NCBI GenBank assembly: GCA_011524575.1
Contig: WTKB01000280.1
Coordinates: 1 to 7,833, forward strand
Length of the DNA stretch: 7,833 nucleotides
Origin: Aquimarina sp.
GTDB taxonomy: Bacteria; Bacteroidota; Bacteroidia; Flavobacteriales; Flavobacteriaceae
Direction of reading: 5' to 3'
Below, one piece after another: positions 1 to 6,859 of this stretch; position 1 is the first letter of the stretch, and the number at the start of each line of letters is the position of its first letter. The notes under the pieces were generated by a model that saw nothing but the letters and a program-made list of their open reading frames with translations, was not told the DNA's origin and made no database searches. The position numbers and the translations under genes are program-made.

Positions 1-52
1 CCCCTCTTACCAGGATGAAAACCTGGCGTCCTAGCCGATAGACGAACGGGCC
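1..52 (-). tRNA. tRNA-Glu (anticodon UUC), 3' part cut off by the window edge
   Basis: Read on the minus strand, this stretch gives the 5' part of a glutamate tRNA. It has a 7-base acceptor strand beginning GGCCCGT, the U8-C9 pair seen in bacterial tRNA-Glu, a D arm (GTCT/AGGAC) and a perfect 5-bp anticodon stem (CCAGG/CCTGG) around the 7-base loop TTTTCAT. The anticodon TTC lies at plus-strand 17-19 and reads GAA/GAG. The window ends at the first bases of the T stem (GGGG), so the T loop and 3' acceptor strand are missing and the cloverleaf cannot be fully checked. It lies downstream of proS on the same strand, but a promoter-like element just upstream suggests separate transcription. Confidence 0.93.
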
Positions 53-70
53 AAACATATATCTGGAATG

Positions 71-78
71 CAAATATA
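71..78 (-). promoter_or_regulatory. Candidate Bacteroidota -7 element for tRNA-Glu
   Basis: On the minus strand this reads TATATTTG, an exact match to the Bacteroidota -7 consensus TAnnTTTG, followed by C. It ends 18 bases before the first base of the tRNA, so transcription would start a few bases upstream of the mature 5' end. The expected -33 TTG is not clear: the best candidate about 18 bases upstream is TTTA (plus 97-100). A second TAnnTTTG match at 52-59 overlaps the tRNA itself and is too close to be the promoter. Confidence 0.5.
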
Positions 79-126
79 CGACTTTATTTTAATTATTAAA
101 GTTTTTTTGAAAAAAAATAAAAAAAA

Positions 127-1605
127 TTAATAAGCTTTTGCAAAAAGGATACGTCTCTTAGAGGGTTTACCACTATAAACACATACCCCTTCTTCAATAG
201 CTCCCTCTAATGGGATACATCTAGTTGTTGCTTTTGTGAGTTCTTTTATTTTTTCTTCTGTCTCAATAGTACCATCCCAGTGTGCAGAAATAAATCCTCC
301 TTTGGTTTCTAAAACTTGTTTAAATTCTTCAAATGAATTTACTTCTGTAATATGGTTATTTCTAAATTCAAGTGCTTTATTAAATAAGTCATCTTGAATT
401 TGTTTAAGTAGGTTTTCTAGGTATTCTTCAAGCCCTTCTTGAGAGACACTTGTTTTTTCAAAAGTATCTCGACGTGCTACTTCCACTTGGTTTTTATCAA
501 GATCTTTTGGTCCAATAGCTATACGAACAGGTACCCCTTGCATTTCGTATTGTGCAAATTTTGCACCAGGACGTACACTATCTCTATGATCAAACTTCAC
601 ACTAATGCCTTTGTCTTTTAGGTTTTTGACAAGGGTGTTTACGTAGGTTTCGATACGGGTTAGTTGCTCTTCATTTTTAAATATAGGCACAATAACTATT
701 TGGATAGGTGCTAAATTCGGAGGAAGTACTAGGCCGCTATCATCACTATGGGTCATAATAAGGGCTCCCATTAATCTTGTGGACACCCCCCATGAACTTG
801 CCCAAACATGTTCTTGTTTTCCTTCTTTAGTAGTGAATTTCACATCAAAAGCTTTAGAAAAACTTTGTCCTAAAAAGTGTGAAGTTCCTGCCTGTAATGC
901 TTTTCCATCTTGCATAAGTGCTTCAATGCAATAGGTGTCTTCTGCACCAGCAAAGCGTTCAGATTCTGTTTTGTTTCCTTGAATTACAGGAATTGCCATA
1001 AAGTTTTCAGCAAAATCTGCGTATACTTTGTTCATTTGTTGTGTTTCTGCAATAGCTTCTTGTTTTGTGCTATGTGCGGTATGTCCTTCTTGCCATAAAA
1101 ACTCTGCGGTTCTTAAAAACAAACGAGTACGCATTTCCCAACGCACTACATTTGCCCATTGATTGATAAGAATAGGTAAGTCTCTGTAGGACTCAATCCA
1201 TCCTTTGTAGGTATTCCAAATAATAGCCTCTGATGTAGGTCGTACAATGAGTTCTTCTTCAAGTTTTGCATTAGGATCAGCAATAAGCTTAGAAGGGTTT
1301 TCAGGATCTGTTTTGAGTCGGTAGTGGGTAACTACAGCACATTCTTTAGCAAAACCTTCTGCGTTTTTCTCTTCTGCTTCAAATAAGCTTTTAGGAACAA
1401 AAAGAGGAAAGTAGGCATTTTGATGACCAGTTTCTTTGAATTTTTTATCTAATTCAGCTTGCATTTTTTCCCAGATGGCATATCCATAAGGTTTGATAAC
1501 CATGCAGCCTCTTACTGATGAATTTTCTGCTAAATCTGCTTTTACAACTAATTCATTATACCATTTAGAATAGTCTTCACTGCGCTTAGTTAGGCCTTTA
1601 CCCAT
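127..1605 (-). CDS. proS: Prolyl-tRNA synthetase, archaeal/eukaryotic type (ProS type 3)
   Basis: A class II aminoacyl-tRNA synthetase that joins proline to tRNA-Pro in the cytoplasm, using ATP. The protein has 492 residues. The catalytic core (about 15-295) has a motif 1 region around 33-71, the proline-binding RPTSE loop at 122-126, motif 2 with R155 and E157 followed by GHTAH at 174-178, and the motif 3 region at about 267-296. The anticodon-binding domain follows at about 300-400, then a C-terminal domain ending in FAKAY, the typical type 3 ending. There is no inserted editing domain between motifs 2 and 3, unlike the E. coli-type enzyme. The C-terminal zinc site appears lost: only C475 remains where a CxxC pair is usual (CVYSG), and HWDGT stands where an upstream Cys pair is expected. 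I recall this state as usual in Bacteroidota. The start is the ATG at 1603-1605. A T-rich stretch follows the stop, but no strong terminator. Confidence 0.97.
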   Translation of the reverse strand: MGKGLTKRSEDYSKWYNELVVKADLAENSSVRGCMVIKPYGYAIWEKMQAELDKKFKETGHQNAYFPLFVPKSLFEAEEKNAEGFAKECAVVTHYRLKTDPENPSKLIADPNAKLEEELIVRPTSEAIIWNTYKGWIESYRDLPILINQWANVVRWEMRTRLFLRTAEFLWQEGHTAHSTKQEAIAETQQMNKVYADFAENFMAIPVIQGNKTESERFAGAEDTYCIEALMQDGKALQAGTSHFLGQSFSKAFDVKFTTKEGKQEHVWASSWGVSTRLMGALIMTHSDDSGLVLPPNLAPIQIVIVPIFKNEEQLTRIETYVNTLVKNLKDKGISVKFDHRDSVRPGAKFAQYEMQGVPVRIAIGPKDLDKNQVEVARRDTFEKTSVSQEGLEEYLENLLKQIQDDLFNKALEFRNNHITEVNSFEEFKQVLETKGGFISAHWDGTIETEEKIKELTKATTRCIPLEGAIEEGVCVYSGKPSKRRILFAKAY

Positions 1606-1622
1606 TATTTATAGTATTTTTG

Positions 1623-1637
1623 GCACAACAATTGTGC
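1623..1637. repeat. Short inverted repeat in the proS 5' leader
   Basis: A perfect 6-bp inverted repeat, GCACAA-CAA-TTGTGC, lies 17 bases upstream of the proS start codon. If the promoter at 1663-1693 is correct, it would sit within the proS leader RNA. On the plus strand it is followed by a T run and so resembles a small terminator, but no gene reads into it from that side. It could be a protein-binding site, a leader hairpin or chance. Confidence 0.4.
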
Positions 1638-1662
1638 ATTTTTTTGTATAGATTTACTATCA

Positions 1663-1693
1663 CAAAACTAAGTAAATTTATATTGTTTAACAA
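1663..1693 (-). promoter_or_regulatory. Candidate proS promoter (TTG-N20-TAGTTTTG)
   Basis: On the minus strand a TTG at 1693-1691 is followed after 20 bases by TAGTTTTG at 1670-1663. This matches the Bacteroidota housekeeping promoter pattern of an upstream TTG and a TAnnTTTG -7 element, with a spacer slightly on the long side. The predicted transcript would start near 1657, giving proS a leader of about 50 bases. The -7 match is exact; the assignment of the -33 element is less certain. Confidence 0.55.
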
Positions 1694-1708
1694 TACAAAA
1701 ACTCGCCT

Positions 1709-2563
1709 ATGTTTCGTATCGATACCTCTCTACTGAATTTTACTAAAGTTTTTTTAATAGGTATTTCCTTATGTTTTTACAGTTGTGGGAGTAGTTATAA
1801 AGCAACTTATTATCCAACGGATACTATCTATGGAAACCAACAACATGCTCAAAAGGAATATATACATTTAAATGAGAATAGAGATGCTAAAGTAGCGCTT
1901 TCAAGTGTGTCTCAACAACCCAGTTACTTTGAACAAAAATTACAGCAGTATAGCCAAGCAGATGCTTCATTGCAGTCTGGGGTTGTTTTTGAGGAATCTC
2001 ATTTACAAAATTCTGAGGTAAATCACAACGAGGTTTCAGATTGGTCATCGTCAGATATGGGTAATTCTCAAAATACAGTTATCGTGATGTCAACCCATCC
2101 TTTTTGGAACTGGGGGTGGTCAAGTATGTGGGGTTGGAATGATCCATTTATACAAAGAAGATTCTGGAATAACCAGCGTTTTTGGGGGTGGAATCTAGGA
2201 TGGAATTCTTTTTGGGGTTATCCAAATGCTTTTTATGGTTGGAATAGTTGGGGAGTAAATCGTTTTCAGAGAGGTTTTTATGGTGTTCCTGTGCGTAATG
2301 CACGAATGGTTAGTCGCTTGCAACGACAACGTATTGTAGGAAATAGGGCAGCAAGAGTTACTCGGGGTGTATCAAGAGTTCCGAGTGTAGGTTCTTCTCG
2401 ATCTTTTAGAAATGCAAGAACTACTTCCAATAGGGGGTATTCACAAGGGAGTTCACAAAGAACTTCAAGAAATGGAACTTATCGTAGTACTTCTTCACAA
2501 AGAAGGTCGTCTTCAGTGTCTTCTTCAAGAGGCAGTTCTCACAGAACTTTTCGTAGAAGGTAG
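1709..2563 (+). CDS. Predicted lipoprotein of unknown function with Trp-rich core and Arg/Ser-rich tail
   Basis: I do not recognise a named family. The 284-residue product starts with a lipoprotein-like signal: basic start, hydrophobic stretch at about 13-24, then FYSC with the candidate lipidated Cys at 26, followed by GSS. No acidic surface-export signal follows the Cys, so a periplasm-facing outer-membrane anchor is my inference. Residues 30-125 are polar and rich in Gln and Ser. Residues 133-181 hold 12 Trp along with many Gly, Asn and Phe. Residues 201-284 hold 21 Arg and 22 Ser, with SS(Q/H)R recurring every 14 residues at 248, 262 and 276. No Asp, Glu or Lys occurs after residue 145, so the tail is strongly basic through Arg alone. 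The gene is divergent from proS. The ATG at 1709 is chosen because it gives the whole signal peptide. The next gene starts 53 bases downstream with no obvious promoter, so the two may be co-transcribed. It is a real gene on grounds of length and signal, but its function is unknown. Confidence 0.85.
   Translation: MFRIDTSLLNFTKVFLIGISLCFYSCGSSYKATYYPTDTIYGNQQHAQKEYIHLNENRDAKVALSSVSQQPSYFEQKLQQYSQADASLQSGVVFEESHLQNSEVNHNEVSDWSSSDMGNSQNTVIVMSTHPFWNWGWSSMWGWNDPFIQRRFWNNQRFWGWNLGWNSFWGYPNAFYGWNSWGVNRFQRGFYGVPVRNARMVSRLQRQRIVGNRAARVTRGVSRVPSVGSSRSFRNARTTSNRGYSQGSSQRTSRNGTYRSTSSQRRSSSVSSSRGSSHRTFRRR
2450..2560 (+). repeat. 42-base (14-residue) periodic repeat in the lipoprotein tail
   Basis: Codons for SSQR, SSQR and SSHR begin at 2450, 2492 and 2534, exactly 42 bases apart. 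The first two copies share the 11-base word TTCACAAAGAA (2452-2462 and 2494-2504). In the protein the fourth unit position is Arg in five successive 14-residue steps (R223, R237, R251, R265, R279), and the fifth is Thr in three of them. The copies are degenerate outside this core, so this looks like an old, diverged tandem repeat or a composition effect. Confidence 0.5.
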
Positions 2564-2616
2564 CGGTTATTTCAATGTGTAATAGGTAGAGGTGTTAAAA
2601 TTTATAGGAATAACAT

Positions 2617-4164
2617 ATGAAATTCATAACAACAATAATAAGTATAGTTTGTACTACGAGTTTAGTAGTGGCACAATCTACAACTGAGGCTTTTGAAAAG
2701 TATAGAGGTGGTCACTTAACAGGTACAGCTAGGTATAATGGTTTAAGCGGAGCATTTGGTGCATTAGGAGGAGATTTATCGGCTTTGTCAGATAATCCAG
2801 CTGGAGCTGCTGTTTTTTCCAGTTCGCATGGTGCAGTGACATTATCACAAGGAGGAAGTCGATTTTTAACAAGTTATGATGGAAATTCAGCTTTGAAAAC
2901 AGATCAAGCTAATCTGAATTTGAATCAAATAGGTGGTGTTTTAGTTTTTAACAAAAATACTGATACCAATACTTTAGAAAGGGTTGTTTTGGGGTTTAAT
3001 TATGCCCTTAGTCAAGATCATAAAAGCCATTACAGGTTACAAGGAGATTTAAATACTTCTATCGGTTCTTATTTTGCTGAGCAAGCAAATGGATATTTTC
3101 CTGAAAATATATCAAGGTTTGAAGGGGAAACCTATAGAGATGCTTATATTAACATTGGGGATTCTTCAGGTTATGGAAGGCGAGGGCAGGAAGCCTTTTT
3201 GGGGTATTCTTCTTATTTGATTAGTCCTTCTGAGGATTCGGATGATATTTATGATTCAGAACTTGCTACAACGAGTTCCTTTCAAGATATAGAGGTGCGT
3301 CAGTCTGGGAGTAATTCCAAAACAAGTTTGAATTTAGCAACAAGTTATTCGTCTGGATGGCATCTTGGAGCAAATCTGAATATTCATGCTTCTTCTTATC
3401 AAAAGGAAATGGTTTTTTATGAAGATAACACGTATGCTAATGTTACTTATATTCAGGATGAGACAACTTCTTCTACGGGTATTTCTTTAGGTGTTGGAGC
3501 TTTGTATCGAACAGGTAAGAATTTTAGATTCGGATTAAGTTATCAAACACCTACATGGCTTAGTGTTAACACAGAAATAGATCAACGAATCATAACGAAT
3601 TTTACTACTCCTATTGAGATTGATGATAATCAGGATGGTGTCGTTGAAGATTCTTTTTCTTCATTGACAATCGATCCAGGAGTGTATTATCTTTATTCAG
3701 AATATCAACTTAGGATTCCTTCAAAAACCATGCTGAGTGCGGCTTATGTTATCGCTGACAAAGCGTTAATTTCAGGGCAATATACTTATCAAAATTTATC
3801 AAATATAAAGTATGGAGAAGGATTCCAAGGAGCTTCTCAGTTAAACGAGAGTATTGCGGCATATTATAAGCCTATTCATGATTTTCGATTAGGAACAGAG
3901 TTTCGAGCCCAAAACTGGAAATTTAGAGCAGGTACACAATTTACTTCAAGTCCATTGGAGTCCCGTGTAAATAGTTCTTCTTTGGATAGTGGATTTTCGT
4001 TAGGTTTGGGGTATGCTTGGAAGCGTTATAAGTTAGATTTAGCGTATAATCATTACCAAAGAACAAGAAACTTTACACCTTTTGAAAATGGAAGTTATTT
4101 TCCAACAGCTACTATAGAGGAAAAGGGAGACTTGGTGAGTTTAACTTTTAATGTTGGTTTTTAA
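2617..4164 (+). CDS. OmpP1/FadL-family outer-membrane transport protein
   Basis: A predicted outer-membrane beta barrel of the OmpP1/FadL/TodX family, whose studied members import hydrophobic molecules such as long-chain fatty acids; the actual substrate here is unknown. The 515-residue product has a signal peptide with likely cleavage after VVA (residue 19, before QS). The family's N-terminal region follows: GTARYNGLSGAFGALGGD (36-53), then NPAG at 60-63, as expected for the plug. The remainder is alternating, aromatic-rich barrel sequence with Ser/Asn/Asp-rich loops, ending in Phe (FNVGF) as outer-membrane barrels do. It is longer than E. coli FadL (about 446 residues), mainly through larger loops such as 200-230 and 320-350. 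Residues 336-344 (DDNQDGVVE) resemble a calcium-binding loop. The ATG at 2617 has AGGAA six bases upstream, a weak Shine-Dalgarno match. It follows the lipoprotein gene closely. Confidence 0.92.
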   Translation: MKFITTIISIVCTTSLVVAQSTTEAFEKYRGGHLTGTARYNGLSGAFGALGGDLSALSDNPAGAAVFSSSHGAVTLSQGGSRFLTSYDGNSALKTDQANLNLNQIGGVLVFNKNTDTNTLERVVLGFNYALSQDHKSHYRLQGDLNTSIGSYFAEQANGYFPENISRFEGETYRDAYINIGDSSGYGRRGQEAFLGYSSYLISPSEDSDDIYDSELATTSSFQDIEVRQSGSNSKTSLNLATSYSSGWHLGANLNIHASSYQKEMVFYEDNTYANVTYIQDETTSSTGISLGVGALYRTGKNFRFGLSYQTPTWLSVNTEIDQRIITNFTTPIEIDDNQDGVVEDSFSSLTIDPGVYYLYSEYQLRIPSKTMLSAAYVIADKALISGQYTYQNLSNIKYGEGFQGASQLNESIAAYYKPIHDFRLGTEFRAQNWKFRAGTQFTSSPLESRVNSSSLDSGFSLGLGYAWKRYKLDLAYNHYQRTRNFTPFENGSYFPTATIEEKGDLVSLTFNVGF

Positions 4165-4209
4165 AAAATCCTCATAATAAATAACATAAAAATTGAGGTT
4201 TAAATTCCT

Positions 4210-4217
4210 TACATTTG
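4210..4217 (+). promoter_or_regulatory. Candidate -7 element upstream of folE
   Basis: TACATTTG, followed by C, exactly matches the Bacteroidota TAnnTTTG element within the 209-base gap between the porin gene and folE. The nearest upstream TTG (4193-4195) is only 14 bases away, shorter than usual, so the -33 part is doubtful. If used, it would give the folE-cysS-yidD-lgt transcript a leader of about 150 bases. The rest of the gap is AT-rich. A weak CCTCA/TGAGG pairing at 4170-4198 is the only terminator-like structure seen. Confidence 0.4.
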
Positions 4218-4373
4218 CATTTTTAATAAATTTAGTTTGTTTTTAAAAAAAATCATTAATATGTGTTGAATTCTATATTAGTGTTTTAGGTGCTACTTTT
4301 TGAGATTTTTGTATATTAATAATATTGTGGAGGTTGTTTAAAAGACCCTGTTAATGTCTATTAAAATTTGCTT

Positions 4374-5036
4374 ATGAGAGAAGAGGAAGATTTCATTGGA
4401 GATAATCATATAAGTTTAAGTGCTACAACTCCATTACTAGAGAGTGCTTTTGACCTTTCTGATGATAAGAAAATTGAAAGTATTGAAAAAGACGTATTCA
4501 AGATTATGAATACTCTAGGTTTAGATCTTAGTGATGATAGTCTAAAAGGTACACCATATCGGGTTGCAAAAATGTTTGTCAAAGAAATTTTTGGAGGATT
4601 AAATCCAAAAAATAAACCTAAAACATCTGTTTTTCAAAACAATTATCGTTACGGAGAAATGTTAGTAGAGAAGAATATTACACTATATTCTACTTGTGAA
4701 CATCATTTGCTTCCAATTGTAGGTAAAGCTCATGTTGCTTATATCTCAAAAGGGAATGTAATTGGTTTATCAAAAATTAATCGTATAGTAGATTATTACG
4801 CTAAAAGACCACAAGTACAAGAGCGTTTGACCATGCAAATTGTTCAAGAATTGCAACAAAGTATGCAAACTGAGGATGTTGCTTGTATTATCGATGCAAA
4901 ACATTTATGTGTGAATTCAAGAGGAATTCGAGATATCGATAGTAGTACAGTAACCAGTGAGTTTGGAGGTAGATTTAAAGAGGAATCTGTGAAACAAGAA
5001 TTCTTAAATTACATCCGCTTAAAAACTAAATTCTAG
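4374..5036 (+). CDS. folE: GTP cyclohydrolase I
   Basis: A cytoplasmic enzyme that converts GTP to 7,8-dihydroneopterin triphosphate plus formate, the first step of tetrahydrofolate synthesis and of other pterins. From the ATG at 4374 the product has 220 residues, near the E. coli length. The zinc ligands are C108, H111 and C179 (E. coli C110, H113, C181), and the catalytic histidines H110 and H177 are present. Other family signatures are TPYRVAKMF (60-68), LYSTCEHHLLP (104-114), GLSKINRIVDYYAKRPQVQE (131-150) and the SRG...SSTVTSEFGGRF region (182-201). The N-terminal 30 residues are acidic and variable. A TTG at 4368 in the same frame would add only two residues; I prefer the ATG. No Shine-Dalgarno lies next to it; GGAGG at 4329 is too far away. 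It heads a likely operon, with cysS starting 33 bases after its stop. Confidence 0.97.
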   Translation: MREEEDFIGDNHISLSATTPLLESAFDLSDDKKIESIEKDVFKIMNTLGLDLSDDSLKGTPYRVAKMFVKEIFGGLNPKNKPKTSVFQNNYRYGEMLVEKNITLYSTCEHHLLPIVGKAHVAYISKGNVIGLSKINRIVDYYAKRPQVQERLTMQIVQELQQSMQTEDVACIIDAKHLCVNSRGIRDIDSSTVTSEFGGRFKEESVKQEFLNYIRLKTKF

Positions 5037-5069
5037 AGAATCTTTTTATATTTTTTTATCTAAATCCCA

Positions 5070-6599
5070 ATGACAATCAGTGCTTCTAAAACTCAAGAAT
5101 TAGTTATTTATAATTCTTTAAACGGTCAAAAAGAACTTTTTAAGCCTATTCATAATACGCATGTGGGTATGTATGTGTGTGGGCCTACTGTTTACAGTGA
5201 TGTACATTTAGGTAACTGCCGTACCTTTGTTTCTTTTGATTTGGTTTTTAGGTATTTAACATATTTAGGGTATAAAGTACGTTACGTACGTAATATCACT
5301 GATGTAGGGCATCTGGAAAATGATGCCGATCATGGCGAGGATAAAATTGCTAAAAAAGCACGTTTAGAACAACTTGAACCTATGGAGGTGGTTCAGCGTC
5401 ATACCCTTAATTTTCATAGTACTTTAAGAAAGTTAAACACACTTCCTCCAAGTATTGAGCCTACAGCTACGGGACATATTATTGAGCAAATTGAGTTTAT
5501 TAAAACGATTATAAACAACGGCTTTGCTTATGAAGTTGATGGTTCTGTTTATTTTGATGTTAAAGCATTTGATAAAGAAAAAGGTTACGGTAAATTAAGT
5601 AAACGTAATCTTGAGGATATGGAGAATGCTTCAAGAGCTTTAGAAGGGCAGCAAGAAAAAAGAAACCCACAAGATTTTGCTCTTTGGAAAAAGGCAGAAC
5701 CCAAGCATATTATGCGTTGGGCAAGTCCTTGGGGTCAAGGTTTTCCAGGGTGGCACTTGGAGTGTTCTGCAATGAGTGCTAAATATCTAGGGGATACATT
5801 TGATATTCATGGTGGTGGTATGGATTTGAAATTTCCTCATCATGAGTGTGAAATTGCACAGGCAGAATCCTGTACAGGGCATACGCCAGTAAATTATTGG
5901 ATGCACGCCAATATGCTTACACTAAATGGTAAAAAAATGTCTAAGAGTACAGGGAATACTTTAATGCCTTTAGATATTTTTGAGAGAGGAAGTGATCTTC
6001 TTGAAAAAACGTATAGTCCGAGTGTTGTGCGTTTCTTTATGTTACAAGCACACTATAGAAGTGTGATGGATTTTTCTAATGATGCGTTAGCTGCCTCAGA
6101 AAAAGGGTATCAGAAGCTCATGGAAGCCATCTCTCTTTTACCAAAAATAGTTTCAGACACTAAAGATAAGGTTAAGACTACAGGTCTTAAGGTGTCCGAT
6201 TGGGTACAATCCTGTTATGATGCTATGAATGATGATTTTAATAGCCCTGTGCTTATTGCTCGTCTTTTTGAAGTTGTGAAATACATTAATCAATTATATC
6301 GTAAAGAGTTTTCTATTACAAATCAGGACTTAGAACTTTTAAAGCAAACTTTATCTAGTTTTGTTTTTGAAGTTTTAGGTTTGCAAACAATTACAAATAT
6401 TTCTGAGAACGAGAGTTCTGCTATAGAATCATCAGACGAAGGTAAATTAGATATTGCTATTCAGTTGCTTATAGATTTAAGAAATGAAGCACGTGCCTCT
6501 AAAGACTTCGCTACAAGTGATCGTATTCGAAATCAATTACAAGAAAAAGGTATTGTGTTGAAGGATTCTAGAGAAGGAACTACTTATGTTTTAGAATAA
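5070..6599 (+). CDS. cysS: Cysteinyl-tRNA synthetase
   Basis: A class I aminoacyl-tRNA synthetase that attaches cysteine to tRNA-Cys in the cytoplasm. The product has 509 residues, against about 461 in E. coli. The Rossmann fold carries the HIGH motif as HLGN (46-49) and the KMSKS motif intact at 289-293. The zinc that selects cysteine is predicted to bind C37, C232, H257 and E261, matching E. coli C28, C209, H234 and E238. The [10 protein letters not shown] and [10 protein letters not shown] segments around these ligands are typical. The helical and anticodon-binding parts follow from about 320, ending with the [17 protein letters not shown] segment (471-487). The extra length comes partly from a segment near 180-200 ([20 protein letters not shown]) and a longer linker near 440-457. 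The stop codon shares its last base with the yidD start (TAATG), so translation of the two is probably coupled. Confidence 0.98.
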   Translation: MTISASKTQELVIYNSLNGQKELFKPIHNTHVGMYVCGPTVYSDVHLGNCRTFVSFDLVFRYLTYLGYKVRYVRNITDVGHLENDADHGEDKIAKKARLEQLEPMEVVQRHTLNFHSTLRKLNTLPPSIEPTATGHIIEQIEFIKTIINNGFAYEVDGSVYFDVKAFDKEKGYGKLSKRNLEDMENASRALEGQQEKRNPQDFALWKKAEPKHIMRWASPWGQGFPGWHLECSAMSAKYLGDTFDIHGGGMDLKFPHHECEIAQAESCTGHTPVNYWMHANMLTLNGKKMSKSTGNTLMPLDIFERGSDLLEKTYSPSVVRFFMLQAHYRSVMDFSNDALAASEKGYQKLMEAISLLPKIVSDTKDKVKTTGLKVSDWVQSCYDAMNDDFNSPVLIARLFEVVKYINQLYRKEFSITNQDLELLKQTLSSFVFEVLGLQTITNISENESSAIESSDEGKLDIAIQLLIDLRNEARASKDFATSDRIRNQLQEKGIVLKDSREGTTYVLE

Positions 6600-6823
6600 T
6601 GGGTTCGAAGTATTTAATAAAGCCTTTTTTATTTTTAATAAAAATCTATAAAGGGATGATATCTCCTTTATTCCCTGCAAATTGTAGGTTTCAACCTACT
6701 TGTTCTTGTTATGCGAAAGAATCTCTTGAAAAACACGGACTTTACAAAGGTTTGATTTATACTATAAAACGTATTTTTCGTTGTAACCCATGGGGAGGGT
6801 CGGGTTATGATCCCGTTCCATAA
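6599..6823 (+). CDS. yidD: Membrane protein insertion efficiency factor YidD
   Basis: A small membrane-associated protein of the YidD family (formerly DUF37, called haemolytic in older records). In E. coli it lies beside yidC and helps insertion of inner-membrane proteins. The product has 74 residues, the usual size. An N-terminal amphipathic or hydrophobic stretch (about 5-24) with interspersed Lys suits membrane association. The family signature is complete: [11 protein letters not shown] at 29-39, the middle helix, then [14 protein letters not shown] at 61-74. Conserved cysteines are C29, C35 and C62, with an extra C37. Its ATG overlaps the cysS stop by one base, and lgt starts 36 bases downstream. 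Unlike in Proteobacteria, it is not next to yidC or rnpA here. Confidence 0.96.
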   Translation: MGSKYLIKPFLFLIKIYKGMISPLFPANCRFQPTCSCYAKESLEKHGLYKGLIYTIKRIFRCNPWGGSGYDPVP

Positions 6824-6859
6824 TTTTGATATACTTACCTGTTAAATAGTACTTGCTTT

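Noticed and set aside
102..126. T-run/A-run inverted repeat after the proS stop as a terminator
   Set aside because: It is made only of A and T with no GC stem, so it could be simple AT-rich spacer. It may still mark the transcript end, but the sequence does not decide this.
439..621. Plus-strand ORF of 60 codons inside proS
   Set aside because: It lies wholly antisense to proS, and its Cys/Phe/Tyr-rich translation has no family signature; it is a shadow of the real gene.
910..1098. Plus-strand ORF of 62 codons inside proS
   Set aside because: It is also antisense to the proS catalytic core, with Cys/Phe-rich shadow composition and no supporting signal.
4170..4198. CCTCA/TGAGG pairing after the porin gene as a terminator
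   Set aside because: The stem is only 5 bp with a 19-base loop, and is followed by a short TTTAAA rather than a T run; too weak to call.
4368..4370. TTG as the folE start
   Set aside because: It is in frame and adds only two residues before a normal ATG at 4374; nothing favours the rare start codon.
4165..4373. Riboswitch or small RNA in the gap before folE
   Set aside because: The gap is AT-rich with no stable nested stems or recognisable riboswitch core; only a -7 element and a possible mini-ORF can be pointed to.
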